From CAYLNM01 sp964385045 (GTDB lineage Bacteria; Planctomycetota; Phycisphaerae; Phycisphaerales; SM1A02), in contig CAYLNM010000020.1 of assembly GCA_964385045.1 (NCBI GenBank), positions 1-44,843 of the forward strand: a stretch of DNA of 44,843 nucleotides. Reading direction: 5' to 3'. A program made the position numbers and the translations under genes. This document shows, in pieces, positions 32,861-40,149 of this stretch. Below the pieces are notes generated by a model. That model worked only from the letters and a program-made list of their open reading frames with translations, was not told where the DNA came from and made no database searches. Positions within the stretch are counted from its first letter, which is position 1. Every line of letters starts with the position of its first letter.

Positions 32861-34730
32861 GCTGGGGAGTCCCTCTCGGTGGGGGCGGATCCGGGCCTGG
32901 AGGCCGCTCCGCCGCGTCCGGCCCGGGCGTCCGACTCCGTGCAGGAGCGGCGGCCGCGGCATTCGGACGGCGACGCTCACGTCGCGTCCGACCGGGCAGC
33001 GTAGCCCGGATGCGTTCGCCGCGTCCGCTCCGGCGGACGTGGGAACGTGGTGAAGGACTGGAGACGCTGGGACACGTGGATGCTCCCGGGCGGACGACCG
33101 GTCCACCCGAGACCGAATCGGTCACGCCCGGAAGCCGGATGCAGGGCGGGAGGTCTTTCCCTCGGATCCGTCCGAGGCGGGGCCGCGCCGTCCGCACCGG
33201 CCGCCGACTCGAAGGCCGCGGGCCGGGGCCCGGGCCGCCGCGTCGGACCGCGTCGGGCCGCGGCGTCGGGACGAGGGGCGCGGGCGAGGCGTCGGGATCA
33301 GGGGCCGGGTCGAGGCGTCTCGGCGAGGCGTCGGGGGCGAGGCGTCGGGGGCGAGGCGTCGGAGCGAGGCGTCGGGGCGAGGCGTCGGGGTCAGGCGTCG
33401 GAGCGAGGCGTCTCGGCGATGCGTGGGAGGGCGCGTCGGGTGTCCGGCGGTGCGTGCCGGCCCACGGCCGCCGGGCGTCCGCCGCCCCGCGGTCCCGTCG
33501 CGGCCCGGGCGTCGCCGCGGCCCGATCGGGCGTGGCCCTCGAGCTCGGGGCCAGCGGCCCGTGCACCCGCTCCGCCCCGCACTGCCCGGCGTATCGCTCG
33601 AGGCCCTCGGCCACCCGTCGTCGGTGCCTCGCGGTCATCCGCACGCCGGGCTCGCGGTGGGCCGCGAGCACCCGCAGGCGACCCGCCTCGCGATCGAGCC
33701 GCACGTCGACCCGGGCCACGAACCGCTCGCGGTCGAGGATCGGCAGCACGGAGTCGCCGTGACGTCGCCGCGCCGCGGGTACGAAGGCCTCGAAGCGGTC
33801 GTCGAGCCCGAGGGCCCGCGGGGCGCGGGACCGGGCGCGGATGGCGGGATCGGAGGGACTCAGCGGCCGGGCGCGGTCCGGGCCGTCCGGCAGTCCCGCG
33901 GCCCTCCGGCGCCAGTCCGGCACGGCGACCGCGGCCCGCGGCGGCTCGTCGCCCGCGCCCTCGAGCCGGACCGGGACCAGCTCGCCGCGGCGCACCGCGG
34001 CGCCGCACCACGCGGCCGCCGTCCGGACGTCGATCGCCTCGAGGGAGCGGGCGACCTCGGCCGGCGTGGCCACGCCCAGTCGCTCGATCGCCGCCCGGGC
34101 GGCCCGGTCGCGGTGGGCCGCGGGCGACGGCGGCTCGGCCGCGTGCGGCCCGGGATGCACGTGCTCGGCGAGGTCGTGGAGCTTGGCGAAGCCGCGGCGT
34201 CCCGCGATCGCGACCAGCCCGGCCCGCCACGCGGACTCCAGCCCCGCCTTCTCCGGCGTCCATCGCCACCAGCCGCGGGCGGCCCGTCCCTCGGCCGCCA
34301 CCGCCGAGGCGGGGCAGGGGCGGATGGCCTCGACCCGGGCGAGCACCCGCCGCACCGTCGTCGCGACCCGCGGACCGATCCGCTCGCGCCACCACGCGTC
34401 CGGGGTGACGCCGCGGGTCCGCACGCGGCGGAAACGCAGGTGCCACGCCGGATACCAGTCGATGCGGATGAGCGACGCGTCGTGCGTCCAGTGCTCGAAG
34501 AGCCGGCGCTCGCGCTCGGCGAGGCGGCGCAGCGTCTCGGGGCGGGAGCCGTCGTGCCGCGTCATCAGGACGTGGTCGTGCGCCCGGGCCGAGACCGCGA
34601 TCGCGTCGAGCTGCACGAAGCCGAGCCGGGCGACGGTGCGCTCGATGCCGCGGGGCCCTGAGGGCCGGTCGGGGTCGGCGAGCAGGTCGGCGGCGCCCAG
34701 CAGCAGTCGTCGCGGGGCGGCGACGGGCAC
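32505..34730 (-). CDS. YcaQ/AlkX-like winged-helix DNA glycosylase with aberrant C-terminus
   Basis: Family members remove alkylated bases and interstrand crosslinks. Residues 1 to about 385 (34730 down to about 33575) match the family: GFVQLDAIAVSARAHDHVL contains the catalytic Q-x-D (Gln40-Asp42), then LFEHWTHDASLIRIDWYPAW, a winged-helix middle, and FVPAARRRHGDSVLPILDRE. The GTG start at 34730 is formal. Normal length is about 400 residues, but this frame runs to 741, first through the 13-bp repeat and then into Arg/Pro-rich sequence overlapping the ECF sigma gene. The extension is very likely non-native, produced by a frame slip or misassembly in the repeat. An alternative frame stops at 33391. 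Only the first ~385 residues should be trusted. Confidence 0.7.
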   Translation of the reverse strand: MPVAAPRRLLLGAADLLADPDRPSGPRGIERTVARLGFVQLDAIAVSARAHDHVLMTRHDGSRPETLRRLAERERRLFEHWTHDASLIRIDWYPAWHLRFRRVRTRGVTPDAWWRERIGPRVATTVRRVLARVEAIRPCPASAVAAEGRAARGWWRWTPEKAGLESAWRAGLVAIAGRRGFAKLHDLAEHVHPGPHAAEPPSPAAHRDRAARAAIERLGVATPAEVARSLEAIDVRTAAAWCGAAVRRGELVPVRLEGAGDEPPRAAVAVPDWRRRAAGLPDGPDRARPLSPSDPAIRARSRAPRALGLDDRFEAFVPAARRRHGDSVLPILDRERFVARVDVRLDREAGRLRVLAAHREPGVRMTARHRRRVAEGLERYAGQCGAERVHGPLAPSSRATPDRAAATPGPRRDRGAADARRPWAGTHRRTPDAPSHASPRRLAPTPDPDASPRRLAPTPRPRRLAPDASPRRLDPAPDPDASPAPLVPTPRPDAVRRGGPGPGPRPSSRRPVRTARPRLGRIRGKDLPPCIRLPGVTDSVSGGPVVRPGASTCPSVSSPSPRSHVRRSGRGERIRATLPGRTRRERRRPNAAAAAPARSRTPGPDAAERPPGPDPPPPRGTPQRERRDRRIDPDPSGRRRRRGDAGVRRPLRAPGLEAGLADAARPDGGRGRGPGGVHLPLGERRAVHGRLRRGDDLRRHDRPPPAHRSRPADAAPAPAPRAGHRAGGCVARAARGPGRDR
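33013..33047. promoter_or_regulatory. Nested inverted repeat between sigma and glycosylase genes
   Basis: CGTCCG/CGGACG (33022-33039, six-base loop) sits inside CGTTC/GAACG (33013-33047) with almost the same centre. It lies about 155-190 bases before the sigma start. It may be a terminator for the glycosylase transcript, which would argue that the real glycosylase gene ends upstream of it, or an operator for the sigma operon. Confidence 0.4.
33286..33426. repeat. 13-bp tandem repeat, about 11 copies
   Basis: The plus-strand unit GAGGCGTCGGGGC recurs at 33286, [33299 degenerate], 33312, 33325, 33339, 33353, 33366, 33379, 33392, 33405 and 33418 (last degenerate). The period is 13 with two 14-base steps. 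It lies in the 3' part of the glycosylase frame, where three units give a 13-residue protein repeat (SPRRLAPTPDPDA). Since 13 is not a multiple of three, each gain or loss of a unit shifts the reading frame. Confidence 0.85.
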
Positions 34731-34863
34731 CCGGTCGGGCTCGGGATGCGCCGGACGTGCCGGACGCGCCGGAGCCGACCGGCGGGCGGCTCGCTCCCCT
34801 CGCCGCCCGGACGAGGCCGGCGTGCCGCCGCCGGTCGTCCCCCGCCGTCGCCGCGGCTGGCGC

Positions 34864-36705
34864 TCACACCTCCGCGGGCACGAGCTGCGTGCGGCACAGG
34901 CGGCCGTACAGGTCGCAGCGGTCGAGCAGCTCGGCGTGGGTGCCCTCGTCGACGATCCGGCCGTCGCTCATCACCACGATCCGGTCGGCGTCGAGAACGG
35001 TGGCGAGCCGGTGGGCGATCAGCAGGACGGTGCGGTCGCGTCCGAAGGCGGCGATGGCCTCGGTGATCAGCGCCTCGCTCTCGGAGTCCACCTGGCTGGT
35101 GGCCTCGTCGAGGATGAGGATCGCGGGGTCGCGAAGGATCGCGCGGGCGATGCAGATCCGCTGCCGCTGACCGCCCGACATCGACTGGCCCTGCTCGGCC
35201 ACGTCGGCGTCGTACCCGCCCGGCAGCGCCTCGATGAACGCGGTCGCCCGTGCCTGCTCGGCCGCCGACCGCATCGCCTCGTCCGGGGCGTCCGGACGGC
35301 CGAGGCGGATGTTGTCGGCGATCGTGCCGCGGAAGAGCACGCTCTCCTGCGTCACCACCGCGATCTGGTCCCGCAGGCTGCCGAGGCTCGCGGCGGCGAG
35401 GTCGTGCCCGTCGACGAGGACGCGTCCCTCGGTGGGCTCGAGCAGCCGGGGCACGAGGCCCAGCAGCGTCGACTTGCCGCACCCGTTGGGGCCGACGATC
35501 GCCACCCGCTCGCCGTGCCGCACCTCGAGGTCGATCCCGCGCAGGGCATCCTCCTCGGCCCCCGGATAGCGGAAGCGCACGCCCTCGAATCGGATCGACG
35601 CGGCGTGCCGCGGCAGCGGCGTGGCCCCCGGCGGGTCGTGCTCCGGCGACTCCTTCATCACCTCGAGCATGCGGCGGGCGATCGCGTCGGCCCCCTGCAG
35701 GTCGTTGACGAGCTGCGAGAGGATCTTGAGCTTGCTCCCGGCGATGCCGAGCGCGCCGAGCGAGAGCACGACCTCGGACATCAGGATCTCGCCCGCGATG
35801 ATCTGCCGGGCGGCGAAGAGCATCAGGCCGCCCACGATCAGGAACGCGAGGGCCTCGGTGACCGGGCTCGCGAAGGCCCGCGTGACGTACGCCCGCAGCT
35901 CGTTGCGGATGACGCGGCGGTTCACGTCGTCGAATCGGGTCGCGAGCTCCTCCTCCGAGCGGGTGGTCTTCACCACCCGCAGGCCCTGCACCGCCTCGGT
36001 GGCGATCCGCAGCAGCTCCTCCTGGCCCGCGAGGGCGCCGTGGGTGCCGCGGCGGATGCGCTTGCCGACCTTCCGCAGGAAGACGGCCATGATCGGCACC
36101 ACGAGCAGGGCCACGAGCGTGATCGTGCGCCCGAGAGCCAGCGCGACCACGAACATCACGACCGCCTGCAGGCTGCTCGCCACCGCCTTGCTCATGACCG
36201 CGATCAGGCCGCGCTGCAGCTCGGCGGTGTCGCGGATGATCCGCGAGATGAACTCCGACGCTCCGCGGCGGGCGACCGAGGCCACCGGCATCGACAGGGC
36301 GGTGCGGAAGAGGTCGGCCCGGGCATTGGCGATCGAGCGCGTGGCGACCGTGATCGACAGGTACTGGTGGGTGAAGTTGGCCGCCGCCCCGATGATCGTG
36401 AGCACGCCCACCGCCGCGATCAGGGTGGCCACCCCCTCGAACCGACCCGACGGCAGCAGATCGATCACGCCCTCGGGCACCCCCACCGGGAGCCCCAGCA
36501 GGGTCTCTCCGCGGGCGTTGAAGTCACGGGCCATCTCCGGCAGGCCGCTGGTGCCGTCGCCCGACACCATCAGCCGCACCATCGGGAGCAGGGTGACGAG
36601 CCCGGCTCCCATGTTGCCCGCCGACACCACCGCGCACAGCATCGCCGCCACCAGGCGCCCGCGGTCGCGGACCGTACGCCGGGCGAAGGTGAGGAAGTCG
36701 CGCAT
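34864..36705 (-). CDS. MsbA-like ABC transporter (fused membrane and ATPase domains)
   Basis: A half-size exporter that works as a homodimer, probably moving a lipid, drug or peptide out of the cytoplasm. The 613-residue protein has about six membrane helices in residues 10-340 (for example LVAAMLCAVVSAGNMGAGLV, VMFVVALALGRTITLVALLV). The ATPase has Walker A GPNGCGKST near residue 405, Q-loop VVTQES, signature MSGGQRQR, Walker B ILILDEATS and the H-loop IAHRLAT. The signature has Met in place of the usual Leu. The start ATG 36705 gives MRDFLTFARRTVRDRG. It is 133 bases before the glycosylase gene; co-transcription is possible. The 250-base gap upstream (36706-36955) shows no gene. Confidence 0.93.
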   Translation of the reverse strand: MRDFLTFARRTVRDRGRLVAAMLCAVVSAGNMGAGLVTLLPMVRLMVSGDGTSGLPEMARDFNARGETLLGLPVGVPEGVIDLLPSGRFEGVATLIAAVGVLTIIGAAANFTHQYLSITVATRSIANARADLFRTALSMPVASVARRGASEFISRIIRDTAELQRGLIAVMSKAVASSLQAVVMFVVALALGRTITLVALLVVPIMAVFLRKVGKRIRRGTHGALAGQEELLRIATEAVQGLRVVKTTRSEEELATRFDDVNRRVIRNELRAYVTRAFASPVTEALAFLIVGGLMLFAARQIIAGEILMSEVVLSLGALGIAGSKLKILSQLVNDLQGADAIARRMLEVMKESPEHDPPGATPLPRHAASIRFEGVRFRYPGAEEDALRGIDLEVRHGERVAIVGPNGCGKSTLLGLVPRLLEPTEGRVLVDGHDLAAASLGSLRDQIAVVTQESVLFRGTIADNIRLGRPDAPDEAMRSAAEQARATAFIEALPGGYDADVAEQGQSMSGGQRQRICIARAILRDPAILILDEATSQVDSESEALITEAIAAFGRDRTVLLIAHRLATVLDADRIVVMSDGRIVDEGTHAELLDRCDLYGRLCRTQLVPAEV

Positions 36706-36955
36706 GGAAGCTCCGGGGGCGCCGTGGGCACCGGACGGCGTGATCGCTCGCGGGGCCGGGCGAGGGAGGAGGACGAGCCGCGAGGAAGGAACGCGAGTAT
36801 ACGACGCGGTGCGGGGGGCCCCGGCGGCGCCGGCCCTCGGTCGCACGGGCGTGGGCAGAAGGGAGCGAGCCCGGGCGGAGGCCCGCGAGACGAGGAGGCC
36901 GGCGCGGGCGGGTGGCCGGCCGCGAGGCGCGGCGCCCGCGCCCGCGATCGCCGCC

Positions 36956-38809
36956 TCAGCCGCCCCGCCGGATCACGAGCCGCGGCGGCCGGCCGTCGGG
37001 CCGCACCACCTGGCGGTGGCCGTCGGGCCAGCGGACCTCGATCTCCAGGGGACCGGGGCCGCCGGGGGCGACGTGGACCTCGGGGGCGCTGCTCGACTGG
37101 AAGCCGCCGCCGGTGAAGAGCCAGCGACGGTGGGTCCGCCGGCCGTCGTGCACCCGCAGCTCGGCTCCGAGGCCGCGGTGGTTGCTCGTCCCCGGCCGCT
37201 CGTCGCGGAGGGCGATCGTCACGCCGCGGCCCGACACCGCGTCGGCGGCGAGGCTCTCGAGGATCCGGGCGGGGCCGTTGAGCTCGGCCACCACCGCGTC
37301 GACGTCCCCATCGCCATCGAGGTCGCCGAAGGCGGCGGCCCGGTCCAGCCGGGGCGTCGCGAGCCACGCGTCGGCGGCGGCCGGGCCGGGCTCGACCCGC
37401 TCGAAGCGGTCGCCCACCCGGGCGAAGAGCAGCGGCGGCTGCCGCCAGGTGCTGTCCATCAGCTCGGGGGTCGCCTCGGGGTACACGTGGCCGTTGAAGG
37501 ACAGCAGGTCCTCGTCCCCGTCGTGGTCCCAGTCGGCGAACCAGCAGGCCCATCCGAGGAAGGGCCGGCTCACGATGCCCAGGCCGTGGCGGCGGGTGGC
37601 GTCGTCGTGGTAGTCGGGGCTCACCGACAGGTGCAGCGTGTTGGTGTCGCTCGAGAAGTTGGTCGAGAAGAGATCGGGCCACCCGTCGTCGTTCACGTCG
37701 GCGAGGCCGTAGCCCATCGTCGCCTGCGGCGAGCCGTCGGCGTTGGTGGCCAGCCCGGTGGCGAGGCCGACGTCGCGGAAGCGCACCGGCCCGTCGGCCG
37801 ACGAACGACGCCAGACGTGGTTCGGGTTCGAGTCGTTGCCCACCACCACCTCCCGGGTTCCGTCGCCGTCGAGGTCGACGATGACGAGGTTGAGTCCGAG
37901 GCCGGCCGCCCGCGGGACGACGCCCCAGTCCTCGGTGCGGTCCACGAACCGGCCGCCGCCCACGTTCTCGTAGACGACGTCGGCCTGCGGCACGAGGCCC
38001 CGAGGCCCGCCCATCACCTCCGTGCCCTGGAAGCTGGCGCGGGGCGGCGGGGCGGCGGGGTCGAACTCGAGGTAGTTCACGACGAAGAGGTCGAGGTCGC
38101 CGTCGCCGTCGAGATCGCCGAAGGCGGCACTCGTCGCCCAGCGGTCGTCGCCGAGGCCGGCCGCCGCGGTGACGTCCTCGAAGGTGCCGTCGCCCCGGTT
38201 GCGGAGCAGGACGTTCGGTCCGTGGCGGCAGACGAAGAGGTCGTCGCGTCCGTCGCCGTCGGCGTCGCCCACCGCCACCCCGAAGGCCCAGCCGCGGACG
38301 TCGATGCCGGCGGCCTCGGTGACGTCGGTGAAGCGAAGGTCGCCGTCGTTGCGGAAGAGCCGCGAGCCCGGGCCGCCGGTGGGGTCGTCGAGCGTCGCTC
38401 CAACCGCGACGAAGACGTCGAGGTCCTCGTCGCCGTCGACGTCGATCAGGCCCACGCCGCCGCCGTTGACCTCGAGGATCTCGCGGGTCGGCATGCCGCC
38501 GCACCGCACGACGACGTCGAGGCCCGTCTCGGGGCCGTGCTCGCGGAAGCGGATGCCGGCCGCGGGCGGCGCCGCGTCGGGGCCGCCGGCTCCGGTCGCC
38601 GGGGCGGCCGGAGTGTCCGGGGTGTCCGGGGTGCCGGATGCCCCCGGGATGGAGGGGCGGCCCTCCGGCGCGGCGGGGGGCGAGGGCGGCTCGCTCCCGC
38701 CGCCGCATCCGGCGGCGACCACGCCGAGCGCCGCCGCCGCCGGGAGCCGGGCCCACCACCGGACGAGGCGCGGCGTCGCGCGCCGCCGAGTCGTGGGACC
38801 CGCGGTCAC
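36956..38809 (-). CDS. FG-GAP / ASPIC-UnbV (CRTAC1-like) lipoprotein
   Basis: The 617-residue protein begins with a lipoprotein signal (LPAAAALGVVAAGC) and a Ser/Pro/Thr-rich linker. It then has at least six Ca-binding FG-GAP/VCBS blades (DVDGDEDLDVFV, DADGDGRDDLFV, DLDGDGDLDLFV, DVNDDGWPDLF, DHDGDEDLLSF, DLDGDGDVDAVV) and a C-terminal ASPIC/UnbV domain (GLGAELRVHDGRRTHRRWLF, EVRWPDGHRQVV). Such propeller proteins are numerous in planctomycetes; the role is usually adhesion or binding and is not known in detail. GTG 38809 overlaps the preceding TPR gene's stop as GTGA, so the two are coupled and likely act together on the outer surface or in the periplasm. Confidence 0.9.
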   Translation of the reverse strand: MTAGPTTRRRATPRLVRWWARLPAAAALGVVAAGCGGGSEPPSPPAAPEGRPSIPGASGTPDTPDTPAAPATGAGGPDAAPPAAGIRFREHGPETGLDVVVRCGGMPTREILEVNGGGVGLIDVDGDEDLDVFVAVGATLDDPTGGPGSRLFRNDGDLRFTDVTEAAGIDVRGWAFGVAVGDADGDGRDDLFVCRHGPNVLLRNRGDGTFEDVTAAAGLGDDRWATSAAFGDLDGDGDLDLFVVNYLEFDPAAPPPRASFQGTEVMGGPRGLVPQADVVYENVGGGRFVDRTEDWGVVPRAAGLGLNLVIVDLDGDGTREVVVGNDSNPNHVWRRSSADGPVRFRDVGLATGLATNADGSPQATMGYGLADVNDDGWPDLFSTNFSSDTNTLHLSVSPDYHDDATRRHGLGIVSRPFLGWACWFADWDHDGDEDLLSFNGHVYPEATPELMDSTWRQPPLLFARVGDRFERVEPGPAAADAWLATPRLDRAAAFGDLDGDGDVDAVVAELNGPARILESLAADAVSGRGVTIALRDERPGTSNHRGLGAELRVHDGRRTHRRWLFTGGGFQSSSAPEVHVAPGGPGPLEIEVRWPDGHRQVVRPDGRPPRLVIRRGG

Positions 38810-39873
38810 GGTCGCGCGTCGCCGGCCGCGACGCGGCTCCGGGCGGCCTCGGCTTCCGCCTCGGCCCGCTCGGCGGCCCCGGGGTCGCCCAGCCGCCGGG
38901 CGAGCCGAGCGAGCCGGGCCCAGGCCTCGTGGTGATCCGGCCAGAGCTCGACCGCCCGTTCCACCGCGGTCCGGGCCTCGGCCGGCTTGCCGAGGTCCGT
39001 CAGGGCGTCTCCCAGGCGGGCCCAGGCCTTCGCGACGCTGCGCTCCCGCCCGGGCTGGTCCTTCTCGAGCTCGATCGCCCGGCGGAACCGCCCGGCCGCG
39101 GCCTCCGGGCGACCGCGCTCCAGGTCCACCAGACCGAGGCCGAAGTGCGTGTCCGCGAACTCCGGCTGCATCCGGACGTGGCGCCGCCAGAGGCGCTCGG
39201 CCAGGTCGAGGTCGCCGAGGTAGAAGCGCCCCCAGCCCGCGAAGTAGATCGCCGGACCGTAGTCGGGGCGGCGGGCGATCGCGTTCGTCATCCACGGTGC
39301 CGCCTCGCTGTACTGCCGCTCCCGGTGGTAGGCCAGCCCGAAGAGGAAATGGGCGATGCCGTCCTCGGGATGCACCGCGAGGTGTCGTCGCAGCCGCACG
39401 CGGGCGACGTCCGGGCGGCCGGCCTCGATCATCTGGAACAGCGGCACCAGCGCCTCGGGGAGCGGGGGGGTCTCCGCGGGAGCGACCGTCTGCGGCGGAG
39501 GCAGGGCGTCGAGGACGACGGCCAGCGGGTCGACGTCGTGGTCGGGTCCGCCGGTCGCGGGCGTCGGCTCGGACCCCGTGCCTGGCTCCGTCCCGGTCGC
39601 GACCGCCTCCGCTCCGGCCGGCTCGGGGGCCCCGGCGGCCTCCGGGGCCGCATCCCGGCCGGCATCCGGGGCCGCGGCGTTCGCGGCCGCCTCGGGGCCC
39701 GGCTCGGGAGCGGGCTCGGCGTCCCCGCCGTCGCAGCCCGCGAGGACGGCGATCAGGACGGCCGCCCCGGCCGCCCCGGCGGTCCGGGCCGCCGCGGTGG
39801 GCGGGAGCGGGACGGTCCGCCCGCCGCCCCGGCGGCGGGCGGCGGGCGTTCGGTTCTCGGCCGGGTCGGGCAC
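38806..39873 (-). CDS. TPR lipoprotein coupled to the FG-GAP protein
   Basis: The 355-residue protein has a lipoprotein signal (TAGAAGAAVLIAVLAGC), a long Ala/Pro/Glu linker (to about residue 110) and then four to six tetratricopeptide repeats: RPDVARVRLRRHLAVHPED, QYSEAAPWMTNAIARRPDYG, DLDLAERLWRRHVRMQPEFA, RPEAAAGRFRRAIELEKDQ and KPAEARTAVERAVELWPDH. GTG 39873 is preceded by GGAGG seven bases upstream. TPR plus CRTAC1-like pairs recur in planctomycetes and are presumed to work together, but no mechanism is established. The promoter should lie in the shared 276-base gap to the divergent DUF1111 gene. Confidence 0.85.
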   Translation of the reverse strand: MPDPAENRTPAARRRGGGRTVPLPPTAAARTAGAAGAAVLIAVLAGCDGGDAEPAPEPGPEAAANAAAPDAGRDAAPEAAGAPEPAGAEAVATGTEPGTGSEPTPATGGPDHDVDPLAVVLDALPPPQTVAPAETPPLPEALVPLFQMIEAGRPDVARVRLRRHLAVHPEDGIAHFLFGLAYHRERQYSEAAPWMTNAIARRPDYGPAIYFAGWGRFYLGDLDLAERLWRRHVRMQPEFADTHFGLGLVDLERGRPEAAAGRFRRAIELEKDQPGRERSVAKAWARLGDALTDLGKPAEARTAVERAVELWPDHHEAWARLARLARRLGDPGAAERAEAEAEAARSRVAAGDARP

Positions 39874-39899
39874 CGGAGGGCCTCCGAGTGGGACGCGAA

Positions 39900-39989
39900 C
39901 GAAGTCTACTTCGCTCCCCCCCGTCGAGAGGCCTCGCCGGCCCACGGACGGAGACCACTGGTCGCCGAGATTGCGCTGGCACTGGTCGC
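39900..39989. promoter_or_regulatory. Divergent control region with palindrome and direct repeats
   Basis: Between the minus-strand TPR gene and the plus-strand DUF1111 gene lies CGAAGT-CT-ACTTCG (39900-39913), a perfect-armed palindrome in a local AT-richer patch, 27 bases before the TPR start. Two direct copies of CACTGGTCGC (39956-39965 and 39980-39989) are 24 bases apart. They could bind a regulator shared by both directions. No convincing -10/-35 pair was found. Confidence 0.35.
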
Positions 39990-40149
39990 GGACGCCGGTA
40001 AGGTGCGGCGATGGGGGCCGGCCGTTTCGGCCGTCTCCCGCGCCGCCGCGTCCGCGCCCACCCCCTCGGGACGGACGCGTCGGCACGCGTCGAGGAGGAA
40101 CGGCGCGGCCCCGGCCGCGTCCGACGATCAGCCCCCAGGATCCCCATCC

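Noticed and set aside
33286..33426. Possible CRISPR array
   Set aside because: The units are 13 bases and contiguous, with no unique spacers and no cas genes nearby.
39974..39992. Sigma-54 promoter (TGGCAC) before the DUF1111 gene
   Set aside because: TGGCAC is present but the required TTGC element at the correct spacing is not (GCGG instead).
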